Positions 45,976 to 52,497 of a DNA stretch of 52,497 nucleotides are shown here, one piece after another. The notes beneath the pieces were generated by a model. The model did not search any database and was not told where the DNA came from. It saw nothing but the letters and a program-made list of their open reading frames with translations. The first letter of the stretch is position 1, and each line of letters opens with the position of its first letter. Where the stretch lies: the NCBI GenBank assembly GCA_913063495.1, contig CAJXXT010000011.1:1-52497 (forward strand), in the 5' to 3' direction. Source of the DNA: an uncultured Gammaproteobacteria bacterium (lineage in GTDB: Bacteria > Pseudomonadota > Gammaproteobacteria > Pseudomonadales > Ketobacteraceae). The position numbers and the translations under genes are program-made.

Positions 45976-46898
45976 CTAGGGAAGTCTCAGAGTAGTTGAG
46001 ATAAACCCTGTACAGTATGTAAAGACACCCTTTACTTTGTTCTTATCAATTACGGTTAGTTTATAACTATCGACGATTGCCCCCCCCCCATAAAGCGTGA
46101 TCAGCCGTCGTAGAAATTTGGATCGTGGTTTCATTACTTTCTACCACATTCACTGTGACAGGTTCGTTCGGCCGCAGCGCAGAGTACAGCTCTATCTCAT
46201 CATCCAATGTATAGAACGCCTGGATAGATCTAACGGCTGGTGCTCCCGAAATTGAGTCGTAATTTGATACATAAATCTATCGCTTATTGCCGACGCCGAA
46301 CGTCCTAAGTTTGTAGCCATAAGTAGCATCAGTGGTGTTTCCCTCTGCATCAGAGTTAATACCTTGAGTAACAGACTCTATCACGCAGTTACCGTATTCA
46401 AGAGTCTCGTTATAGGTATCTTTTTCAATCGTCAGTTCTTCTTCGACGAGGTAATCTAATGAGTTAATCTTCTTAGCCTCAAATTCCCATGTATCATAAG
46501 ATCCCGAAGTAGGGGCATCGTTTTCAATATCTGTCGAAGTCATCGATACATTATCTATAATAGTAAAATGAAAACCTGCTAACGTTATTGCTGATTCACC
46601 GAAGAGCGTAAGTGATATCGGACTCCTACTCCAGCAATTACCAGTTTTCAGAACACCATTGTCACTTGTTATATTGAATATGATTCTCATCTGACTTTGT
46701 TCAATATTCGGACCGGATGCCGACCCAACAGCTAGCCATGTACCTTCCAATGAGGAATCATCAACATTATCAGACGCACCATCGTCTAGATCAAAGGGCA
46801 CTAAAAGGACCTCATCAATATCCGACTCAGCTACTTCCGCCGCAGCCACCTAAGCAAGCAATGAGTGTTATAACTGAGAGTAAGTAGACCTTAGATAT
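45976..46898 (-). pseudogene. Decayed lipoprotein gene with several lesions
   Basis: Read leftward: AAGGAAGG then a codon ATA at 46898 where ATG is expected, a lipoprotein signal (LLSVITLIACLGGCGGSS, lipobox LGGC), a frame change into the long frame 46849-46277 (SSLEGTWLAVGSASGPNIEQ, cysteines), an in-frame TAG after VGNKR, and continuation in the same frame (IYVSNYDSISGAPAVRSIQA, LYSALRPNEPVTV). A run of ten G on this strand (46089-46080) follows: with ten the frame ends at TAG, with nine it continues for about 34 codons (IVDSYKLTVIDKNKVKG) to 45976. The lesions suggest a dead gene; no family recognised. Confidence 0.65.
46080..46089. repeat. Run of ten C (G on the coding strand)
   Basis: The homopolymer lies inside the lipoprotein remnant, where its length decides between a short and a longer 3' frame. 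Such tracts are prone to slippage and sequencing error. Confidence 0.85.
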
Positions 46899-47198
46899 AA
46901 GCAGCCTTCCTTGGGAAACGCCGATAATATTAGCTAGTGGTTTTCGTGAGTAACATCTGAACGACGCACAGTACTCTTAGTTAATGCTGTGATCAAACAG
47001 AATATGGTTACCATTTGTACCGTCAAATTCGACAAAACCAGCTGAGGATAGAGGTGTCTTTAGTATCCATAAAATGACTGCGATACATTCCCGAAACTGA
47101 AAACAAAAATTAACATTACGACACTCATATTCTGTTTGCAGATTCACGATCTACAGACCTAGTCATCTCAACTGCATCTAACTCTATTAGGATTTATT
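46899..47198. other. Intergenic region with a possible coding remnant
   Basis: On the minus strand a frame ending at a TAA (46983-46981) reads SSAGFVEFDGTNGNHILFDH, which looks protein-like but lacks a start. Otherwise nothing is recognised. Confidence 0.3.
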
Positions 47199-47288
47199 AT
47201 GATACGGATGTTTCTAATATTAATGTGTATTACTTTATTGAATTCCTGTGGAGGCGGTGGCTCGAAAATACCAACTGACCTTTCCTGA
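47199..47288 (+). CDS. Tiny lipoprotein or truncated lipoprotein gene (29 aa)
   Basis: ATG at 47199 with AGGA 7 bases upstream. The product is a complete type II signal peptide (MFLILMCITLLNSC, then GGGGSKIPTDLS) and stops at once. It could be a 29-residue lipopeptide gene, but the sequence continues in another frame (PEQEQAHNLDVQRRYCLLRK), so a truncated lipoprotein gene is likelier. Confidence 0.4.
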   Translation: MIRMFLILMCITLLNSCGGGGSKIPTDLS

Positions 47289-47370
47289 GCAAGAGCAGGC
47301 GCACAATCTTGATGTTCAGCGCCGTTACTGTCTGTTGAGGAAGGGTTAACGTTGGTCGTGTTGGTGGAAT

Positions 47371-47409
47371 AATAACTGCGGACTCATGAGTAATGAGCCC
47401 GCAGTTATT
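47371..47409 (-). terminator. Hairpin terminator of the secreted-protein gene
   Basis: An 11-bp perfect stem (AATAACTGCGG / CCGCAGTTATT) with an inner 5-bp stem (CTCAT/ATGAG), lying 22 bases after the stop codon at 47431. Read leftward it ends in ATTATT rather than a long T run. Confidence 0.6.
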
Positions 47410-47430
47410 AGAGGAGATTAACGAAGAAAC

Positions 47431-48312
47431 CTACTCTTTGGTAAACGTAAATGTGTCATGCGAATATTCAGCATTGGGTACCGTTAATGTGTTGATGTGG
47501 TACTCGTATTCACCGGCAGGCCAGATCGCGGGAATGCGGTAAGACGCTCCTGTTTGATTGGTTTCTTCACCCGGTAGTAGGGTGAAATTTTTGGGTCTGT
47601 TGCGGTTGTAGTGTACGCCGTTTGGCCAAATAATGTATTCCCAGCGCTTAAAACTTTGTGTTGTCGCTGAGTTGTTTTTAACGTGACGACCAAAATACAT
47701 CCGTCCACCAGTAGCGGGTACTGGGACGTTGTTGTGTGCGATGTCCACGTCAATCGGTTCCGGTGTAACGGGGCCGGTTGAAATGCTCGTTAAGGAGGCA
47801 TTAAAATTCACATTGCTAGCGTTTATAAAGAGATCTGAAAAAACAATATCTGCAATTTGCGGAAAGGTATCGGCTATTTCCAGTGAGGGGGCTGGTATGG
47901 CAGATTCATAGGCAAGGGATATGCCGAATACAAAGTCGCCGTTAGATGCTTCGTTGATGTCATTGCTAGAAAATAGGGTGAAATTTGGAACAAGATCACG
48001 ATTAATGTTGAGAGGAGTGATGGCAACGGCGGACGTGTTGTAAGTAATGCCGTTTACGGTTACTTCGATCTGACTACCTTGAGTGTTGTCATTGTAATAC
48101 CCAAAGTTTAGGCCATCGCCACCTTGTAATACCAAATCTGTTTCATAGGTGAGTGACCCGGTGATTGCGTCGCCAATGTTTACGTCTACGCCAAAAGACA
48201 CATTTTGAACGACAGCCTCAAACGTAACGCTGACAGTTTCTGCGCTTGCAATGCTCGCAAAGGGGAGTGTGGCGCAGAGTGCGACGGTGGCTATTCTATT
48301 GGTTTTTCTCAT
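47431..48312 (-). CDS. Secreted protein of unknown function
   Basis: A 293-residue protein with a classic signal peptide (cleavage after ASIASA, near residue 24). The N-terminal ~170 residues resemble the beta-rich domains of PEP-CTERM-type exported proteins (VSVTFEAVVQNVSFGVDVN, GDAITGSLTYETD), but no PEP-CTERM tail is present. The C-terminal ~100 residues form another beta-rich domain (GGRMYFGRHVKNN, FKRWEYIIWPNGVHYN, GEYEYHINTL). Function unknown; probably extracellular or periplasmic. Confidence 0.7.
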   Translation of the reverse strand: MRKTNRIATVALCATLPFASIASAETVSVTFEAVVQNVSFGVDVNIGDAITGSLTYETDLVLQGGDGLNFGYYNDNTQGSQIEVTVNGITYNTSAVAITPLNINRDLVPNFTLFSSNDINEASNGDFVFGISLAYESAIPAPSLEIADTFPQIADIVFSDLFINASNVNFNASLTSISTGPVTPEPIDVDIAHNNVPVPATGGRMYFGRHVKNNSATTQSFKRWEYIIWPNGVHYNRNRPKNFTLLPGEETNQTGASYRIPAIWPAGEYEYHINTLTVPNAEYSHDTFTFTKE

Positions 48313-48907
48313 ACTTAACGTCCTGTTGGTTGTATATAAATAGTGTTTTGGTTATCACGTTAAAGAACAAAAATAAATTTAACGTCCTTGATAAACCAAT
48401 GTTAGTGTAGGAGAGATTATTGGTATATCAACAACACAAGGAGTCGTTTTTTTGATTGAATACGCTTTAAACAAAAAAAGGGAGGGGGCTGATTGTTCGT
48501 TGCGCAGATATTTATCTAACGAATTGATTTAATTAAAAATTCTTTAAATCAAAATAAAATTTATTACACCCTATTACATGTCGAAATGGCTGGGCTGTTT
48601 TTAACGGGGTGATTGATAAGGGTGAATGGCTTGTTTTTCAGAGGGTTATGTCAAATAGACGGCTCTGTTTATAAAGACGTCAATTGGGATGTCAGCATCA
48701 GGGGTGCTTTTTGTCACAAAGAGGTCAAAATTAGGTATGGAAGAAAACAAGCAAACTTCGAAAAAGCGGACATTAGAAATAACGCCCAGCGTTGGAGGGT
48801 TTTTATGGTTTGGCCGTTTTCGATTTTTGGCCAAGCTTAAAAATTTCCCTAACCGCGCCTTGTTAACTTTTGACGCTAATTACATGATCATAAGATTTTG
48901 TAATTGA
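48313..48907. other. AT-rich upstream region with dispersed repeat
   Basis: Contains the promoter side of the secreted-protein gene and the second copy of the 38-bp repeat. Open frames at 48613-48840 (plus) and 48646-48834 (minus) have no start context or family features and were not called. Confidence 0.4.
48667..48704 (-). repeat. Dispersed 38-bp repeat, copy 2
   Basis: Reverse complement matches 45472-45509 at 32 of 38 positions. In both copies one frame reads ADIP-x-D-x-FIN, which may be chance or a shared coding ancestor. Confidence 0.75.
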
Positions 48908-49054
48908 TCAGATAGCAAGGTCCGCAATCTCAGGACAGTGTTTCGTGTAATTATGCACCATTTTGATAAAGTCTTCTTCTGACCATTCGTGCCTTTCAGT
49001 TCGGACTGCTTGTATCTTTGACGTTACTCTATGCTGTATTTCATTGAGCCATTT
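48908..49054 (-). pseudogene. 3' fragment of an unknown gene, cut by an insertion element
   Basis: A 48-codon frame that runs leftward from the edge of the 110-bp element to a TGA. It reads KWLNEIQHRVTSKIQAVRTE then HEWSEEDFIKMVHNY and looks genuinely coding. It has no start; its 5' part is missing. It may once have been joined to the 147-residue gene on the other side of the IS remnants, but no target duplication proves this. Confidence 0.45.
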
Positions 49055-49164
49055 GGTTGTGTCGCAAATAGCAATTTGGCAAATATTTAGACCTCTTTAA
49101 ACGCTACAAAAATAGGGGTTTTGAAATAATGGAAATTCGATAAATTGCTATTTGCGACACAACC
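49055..49164. mobile_element. 110-bp MITE-like element with perfect 23-bp terminal inverted repeats
   Basis: Ends at 49055-49077 and 49142-49164 are perfect 23-bp inverted repeats starting GGTTGTGTCGCAAA, which fits IS6-family terminal repeats. The 64-bp centre has no gene. It abuts the truncated IS6-type transposase at 49165. Flanking 8-bp sequences do not match, so no target duplication is visible. Confidence 0.8.
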
Positions 49165-49474
49165 GTTTTATCCATCCGCCAGCGATCACCTGGTCGTTCC
49201 TTGTTTTTATGGAAGGCCTTTTCCAGCGTTGGCGCGTAGTGAACAACCCATAGATTCAGGGTATTATGATCAATTCTGAGACCATGCTCTGCCATAATTG
49301 CTTCAATGTTACTATAGCTCAGCGCATAAGATCAGTACCAGCGCACGTATTTAGATATTATGGCTTTCGGTGTGTGGCGGCCTTTGAAGGTGATCATTGG
49401 TTGCTCAGTTTGATAGGGTTTTGATATATGATTCTACCATGCGGTGAGATGGCTTCGCGGGATGCGACGGAACC
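49165..49474 (-). mobile_element. Truncated IS6-family insertion sequence with broken transposase
   Basis: A terminal repeat GGTTCCGTCGCA (minus strand, starting at 49474) is followed by a transposase start at 49397: MITFKGRHTPKAIISKYVRW, then an in-frame TGA, then SYALSYSNIEAIMAEHGLRI and WRMDKT. These are the N-terminal helix-turn-helix and first catalytic segment (WRMDET in active members; here Asp followed by Lys). The frame is cut at 49165 by the 110-bp element, so the catalytic core is lost. Confidence 0.78.
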
Positions 49475-49475
49475 T

Positions 49476-49919
49476 TTAATTTTGGATGTAGCCGCCGATT
49501 TCATCATCACATTTAAATAAAGACAAATAAGTATCAATAAACCAACCCTTCGCACCATCAACAGCCAATATCTGATCTCTCGTTACAGGGTAACAATCAA
49601 AAACGTCACTTGATTCAAATGGCGAAGACTCGCTATTCTCGATTTTCATGATTCGCCCCTCGGATGTCGACCATATATGGGATGTAATATAACAGTCTTG
49701 TTCATTTGTATCTGGCCACTCTCCGGTAATAAAAGAAACCCAGATATGCCTCTCACCTTTGTGCTCAAGAAGTCCAACGCAAAAAATCGTATGTTTATCC
49801 TCAGCATAATGATAAATACCTCGAATAATCCTAATATCGTGATCTTCGCCACAATTGCAGGCTCGAAACCGTTCTTTTCTACTTTCAATATAAGGTACGA
49901 AGCACATGGTTCTTTCCAC
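49476..49919 (-). CDS. Hypothetical protein, probably truncated by the IS6 remnant
   Basis: A 147-residue protein of no family I recognise. It has a CNCGEDHDIRIIRGIYHY segment with two close cysteines, a beta-rich middle (HIWVSFITGEWPD) and a tail ending CDDEIGGYIQN. Its stop codon ends two bases from the IS6-type terminal repeat, so the original C-terminus was probably removed. Start is GTG 49919, or ATG 49907 preceded closely by GGAAAG. Confidence 0.5.
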   Translation of the reverse strand: MERTMCFVPYIESRKERFRACNCGEDHDIRIIRGIYHYAEDKHTIFCVGLLEHKGERHIWVSFITGEWPDTNEQDCYITSHIWSTSEGRIMKIENSESSPFESSDVFDCYPVTRDQILAVDGAKGWFIDTYLSLFKCDDEIGGYIQN

Positions 49920-50021
49920 AATTTATTAGGCGTAAACTATCTTTGATATTTCAATCTTATTTTCCACTATATGCATAGAAATACCAATCACTTTTCGTAG
50001 CATCCATCGAATTATAAAACC

Positions 50022-50340
50022 ATGTTGCCGAAACCTCCCTTAGGATGTGCTTTCGCTTATTGTTTGAAGCGGAGGTGTGGGCTGTGTGAAAATTTCGATG
50101 ATGGGCGATTAGAAGCCGATAACAATTTCACTGAGCAGGAGATTCAACCCTTTTCCATAGCGAGAAAAATTTATGTTTTCCAGCTCTGTCGATGGTGCCA
50201 AAACGTTGTGCTTACAACTTGGTTTGATTCAGACGGTGAAACGCTATCATCTTGACCTTATTCGTATTACGTTAAGGTCTTGGAAGTTATGCCTCATTGC
50301 CAGACGGTTGAGTATTATTAGGTGCTACGGCCATGGAATA
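50022..50340 (+). pseudogene. IS66-family transposase C-terminal remnant
   Basis: Frame pieces read KPPLGCAFAYCLKRRCGLC, FDDGRLEADNNFTEQEIQPF, then after a frameshift FSSSVDGAKTLCLQLGLIQT, YYVKVLEVMPHCQTVEYY, a stop, and VLRPWNID. These correspond in order to the conserved end of IS66 transposases (YALKRW, LDDGRLEIDNNAAER, LFAGSDAGGERAA, LLPWN). At least one frameshift and one stop make it dead. No terminal repeats were found. Confidence 0.75.
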
Positions 50341-50826
50341 TTGACATGGAGACGTTGGTGCTGTTGCGGTGGCCGCATGACGGGGTTGGGTATGTTGTGC
50401 AGATCCAACGGTTGGTACGCTTACAAATTTTCTATGTAGAGCTGAGGGTGAATACGAATAGGGTGTTCTCAAGCTCTCAAGCTCTTAAGATATTGAGTAT
50501 AAATATTTTGAGAGTTTGCATGAATAATTCAATGCTAACAGAAAAATGATGTCATGTTGATTTTGTGCTTTGCTTCAGCATTCGCAAATGTCCTTATTCA
50601 GTTTTACCATAATTAGGGTGGCAACTAGATATGTATTGTTTGATATGTAGCCACGTGATAGGCTGCTCTGGTTTTATTTAAAGGATTTTTGATTACCAAT
50701 CGGAAAGGCAAAGGGATTTGTAAGTAACACAATGTTTTTTTGTGTTTGTCTGCGACAACAAGACCCTCTTTTTTTCACATATTGGTCCTCACAAGATTAC
50801 TATACATTTGTTAAGGAGAACTTTCG
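50341..50826. other. Upstream region of the Rhs-family gene
   Basis: 486 bp with no recognisable gene, AT-rich toward the right, ending in a strong Shine-Dalgarno (AAGGAGAA) before the ATG at 50827. It should contain that gene's promoter. Confidence 0.5.
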
Positions 50827-52497
50827 ATGAGAAGTCAATCAAGCAAACTCGTATTTTTATTGGGGAAGTCAAAGTTTATCTTCGTGGTCTTGTTGGCTTT
50901 CTTATGTATGGCTTGTAAACCGGCGGCCAAAAATCAAGATGTTGTTGTATTAAAGGATACCTCTGCGCCGATTACTTTAGAGGCATCCAATTCGCCCACT
51001 AGCTGGACTATTGCCACACCGCCAACACAAGGCTCTCTAACTGGCGATGCCCCGGATGTGATTTACTCTCCTGAGTCGAGCTTTATCGGGCCTGATTCCT
51101 TTACCTTTACTGCTACTAATAACGACGGTACTTCTGCAGCTGCTACGGTCTCTATTCTTGTTCAAGAAGAAATTGTAGAAGTAGAAGATGTTACAATTGA
51201 GACATTTACTTCAAATCTATCCGAAATAGCTGCTGGCTCGTCAGCCATCCTTGAGTGGTCTGTTCTTAATGCAGACACTGTTGAAATATCACCGAATGTT
51301 GGCTCTGTAGGTTCATCAGGATCGGTTAGTGTCAGCCCTATAGTAACAACTGAATATACAATTACAGCACAAAATAGCGTCTCTCTGCCTTCTCAATCTT
51401 TAACAATCATTGTCGTTGAGGATGATGGAGAATTACCTTCTGATCCTGATGATGTTGCGACAGAGATAGATATTCACGATAGCGACTTTTCGAGTCAAAT
51501 TGATTTTCTGTTTGAGGGTGCGGCACCAATACAAGAAGGCGTTGATGCTGGCTCGTTGGATGTTGACAGGATTTCTGTTGTTAGAGGAAAAGTGCTTAAT
51601 AAGGACAATAGCCCTTTATCCGGTGTTAACATTTCGATAGTTGAACATTCTGAGTTTGGATCGACAAAGTCCCGGTCAGATGGGGTGTTTGATATCGCGC
51701 TAAATGGAGGGGGAACCTATCACGTACAATATGAGAAAGAAGGCTACCTTGTTGCTCAAAGGGCAATTAAAACTTCATGGAATGATTATTCATGGGTCAA
51801 TGATGTAGTACTTATCCCCCGAGATGGTATATCAAGTGCAATTGAACTGGGGAATAGTAATGAGATTCAAGTTGCCAGAGGCTCTATTGTTGAGGATGCG
51901 GATGGGATTCGGCAGGCCACAATCATGTTCCCCAAAAATACTACTGCAGTAGCTGAATATGCAGATGGTAGTAATTTGCCTTTAAGCACCAACGTTACGG
52001 TAAGAGCGACCGAATATACTGTCGACGAAAATGGGCCTGAAACAATGCCTGGAGAGTTACCCGCAACTAGTGGCTATACATACGCGGTTGAGCTCAGTGT
52101 CGATGAAGCATTGGCGTTTGGTGCTTCTGTGAAATTTAACCAACCGCTTCCATATTACGTCGATAATTTTCTGGGGTTTCCTACAGGACTGATTATTCCT
52201 GCAGGTTGGTATGATACTAAGAAAAATGCGTGGATTGCTTCTGAAAATGGCCGAGTCGTTGAAATATTGACTATTGAGGAAGGTAAAGCCCTGTTGGATC
52301 TTGATGGTAGCGGTCAGCCAGCGGATTCCAGTGCTCTCAATCAGTTGGGAATAAGTGACGATGAGTTAGTGCAGTTGGCTTCACTTTATAGCGTAGGGAA
52401 AACACTATGGCGAACACCCATTACTCACTTTACTCCGTGGGACTTAAATCAACCAATTGGCCCTCCTGAAGGAGCGGAAGCTCCAAATAAAAAACCA
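50827..52497 (+). CDS. Rhs-family lipoprotein, N-terminal part (runs off the right edge)
   Basis: 557 codons are open to the window end without a stop. The start has AAGGAGAA 6 bases upstream. A lipoprotein signal ends in lipobox LCMAC (Cys30). Then come an Ig/cadherin-like domain at about 45-113 (TPPTQGSLTGDAPDVIYSPE, DSFTFTATN), a second beta-domain at about 118-198, and a carboxypeptidase-regulatory-like domain at about 255-330 (VVRGKVLNKDNSPLSGVNIS, SRSDGVFDIALNGGG). The region ends in THFTPWDLNQPIGPPEGA, the hallmark that precedes YD/RHS repeats in large Rhs/teneurin-like proteins. The C-terminal toxin part, if any, is beyond the window. Confidence 0.85.
   Translation, partial: MRSQSSKLVFLLGKSKFIFVVLLAFLCMACKPAAKNQDVVVLKDTSAPITLEASNSPTSWTIATPPTQGSLTGDAPDVIYSPESSFIGPDSFTFTATNNDGTSAAATVSILVQEEIVEVEDVTIETFTSNLSEIAAGSSAILEWSVLNADTVEISPNVGSVGSSGSVSVSPIVTTEYTITAQNSVSLPSQSLTIIVVEDDGELPSDPDDVATEIDIHDSDFSSQIDFLFEGAAPIQEGVDAGSLDVDRISVVRGKVLNKDNSPLSGVNISIVEHSEFGSTKSRSDGVFDIALNGGGTYHVQYEKEGYLVAQRAIKTSWNDYSWVNDVVLIPRDGISSAIELGNSNEIQVARGSIVEDADGIRQATIMFPKNTTAVAEYADGSNLPLSTNVTVRATEYTVDENGPETMPGELPATSGYTYAVELSVDEALAFGASVKFNQPLPYYVDNFLGFPTGLIIPAGWYDTKKNAWIASENGRVVEILTIEEGKALLDLDGSGQPADSSALNQLGISDDELVQLASLYSVGKTLWRTPITHFTPWDLNQPIGPPEGAEAPNKKP

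Noticed and set aside
48613-48840. Open frames on both strands upstream of the IS remnants
   Set aside because: No start signals or family motifs; the region is explained by a dispersed repeat and non-coding DNA.
49055-49164. CRISPR-like or riboswitch interpretation of the paired 23-bp repeats
   Set aside because: Only two inverted copies with one spacer; the sequence fits IS6-type terminal repeats much better.

Overview
The window looks like a chromosomal segment of a marine, lipid- or hydrocarbon-using gammaproteobacterium with moderate to low GC. This is inferred from gene content: a membrane non-haem di-iron alkane/xylene-type hydroxylase with its reductase, a desaturase/reductase/TetR set like the Pseudomonas desBCT type, two acyl-CoA dehydrogenases, an iron alcohol dehydrogenase, a MaoC hydratase, several TonB-dependent receptors and many lipoproteins. 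No rRNA, tRNA or CRISPR array was found, and I cannot name the genus from the sequence.

Layout. (1) 1-3.9 kb: a leftward set of a fatty-acid alpha-dioxygenase-like haem peroxidase, a Tat-signal DUF1569/DinB-like protein and a lipoprotein, with a divergent AraC regulator. (2) 5.3-9.8 kb: a rightward operon of acyl-CoA dehydrogenase, SCP2-like protein, iron alcohol dehydrogenase and PaaX-family regulator. (3) 9.8-14.3 kb: desaturase, its flavin/2Fe-2S reductase and a TetR repressor (leftward), with a divergent MaoC hydratase; two AGTGT/ACACT inverted repeats are operator candidates. (4) 14.3-20.9 kb: a leftward string of an AHH-type nuclease toxin with a probable immunity protein, a Bcr/CflA efflux pump, a strongly acidic protein, an SF1 helicase-like ATPase abutting cysE, and a YgjP-type metallopeptidase. 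(5) 21.2-26.8 kb: an outer-membrane protein, then acyl-CoA dehydrogenase, AlkB/XylM-type hydroxylase and XylA-type reductase, with a divergent AraC regulator. (6) 26.8-30.1 kb: three tandem paralogous membrane-anchored proteins, then a nucleotidyltransferase and an HD-domain protein. (7) 30.3-35.1 kb: a small protein, two lipoprotein hydrolases, an ECF sigma factor and another AraC regulator.

From about 35 kb to 50.4 kb the character changes. Intact genes (two TonB-dependent receptors, a periplasmic binding protein, a secreted protein) are separated by decayed ones: a hybrid histidine kinase that has lost its core, a tyrosine-recombinase C-terminus, a split binding protein, a 5'-truncated ABC1 kinase, a lipoprotein with several lesions and a 10-base homopolymer, an IS6-family remnant beside a 110-bp element with 23-bp perfect terminal repeats, and an IS66 transposase fragment. 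The window ends inside the N-terminal half of a large Rhs-family lipoprotein.

The first 27 kb reads as coherent lipid chemistry: oxygenation, desaturation, beta-oxidation and alcohol oxidation, each block with its own local regulator. The strongest candidates for little-described biology are the alpha-dioxygenase/DUF1569 locus, the cysE-linked helicase plus acidic protein, the paralogue trio, the nucleotidyltransferase/HD pair and the AHH toxin pair. All functional statements rest on motif recognition by eye, not on database searches.
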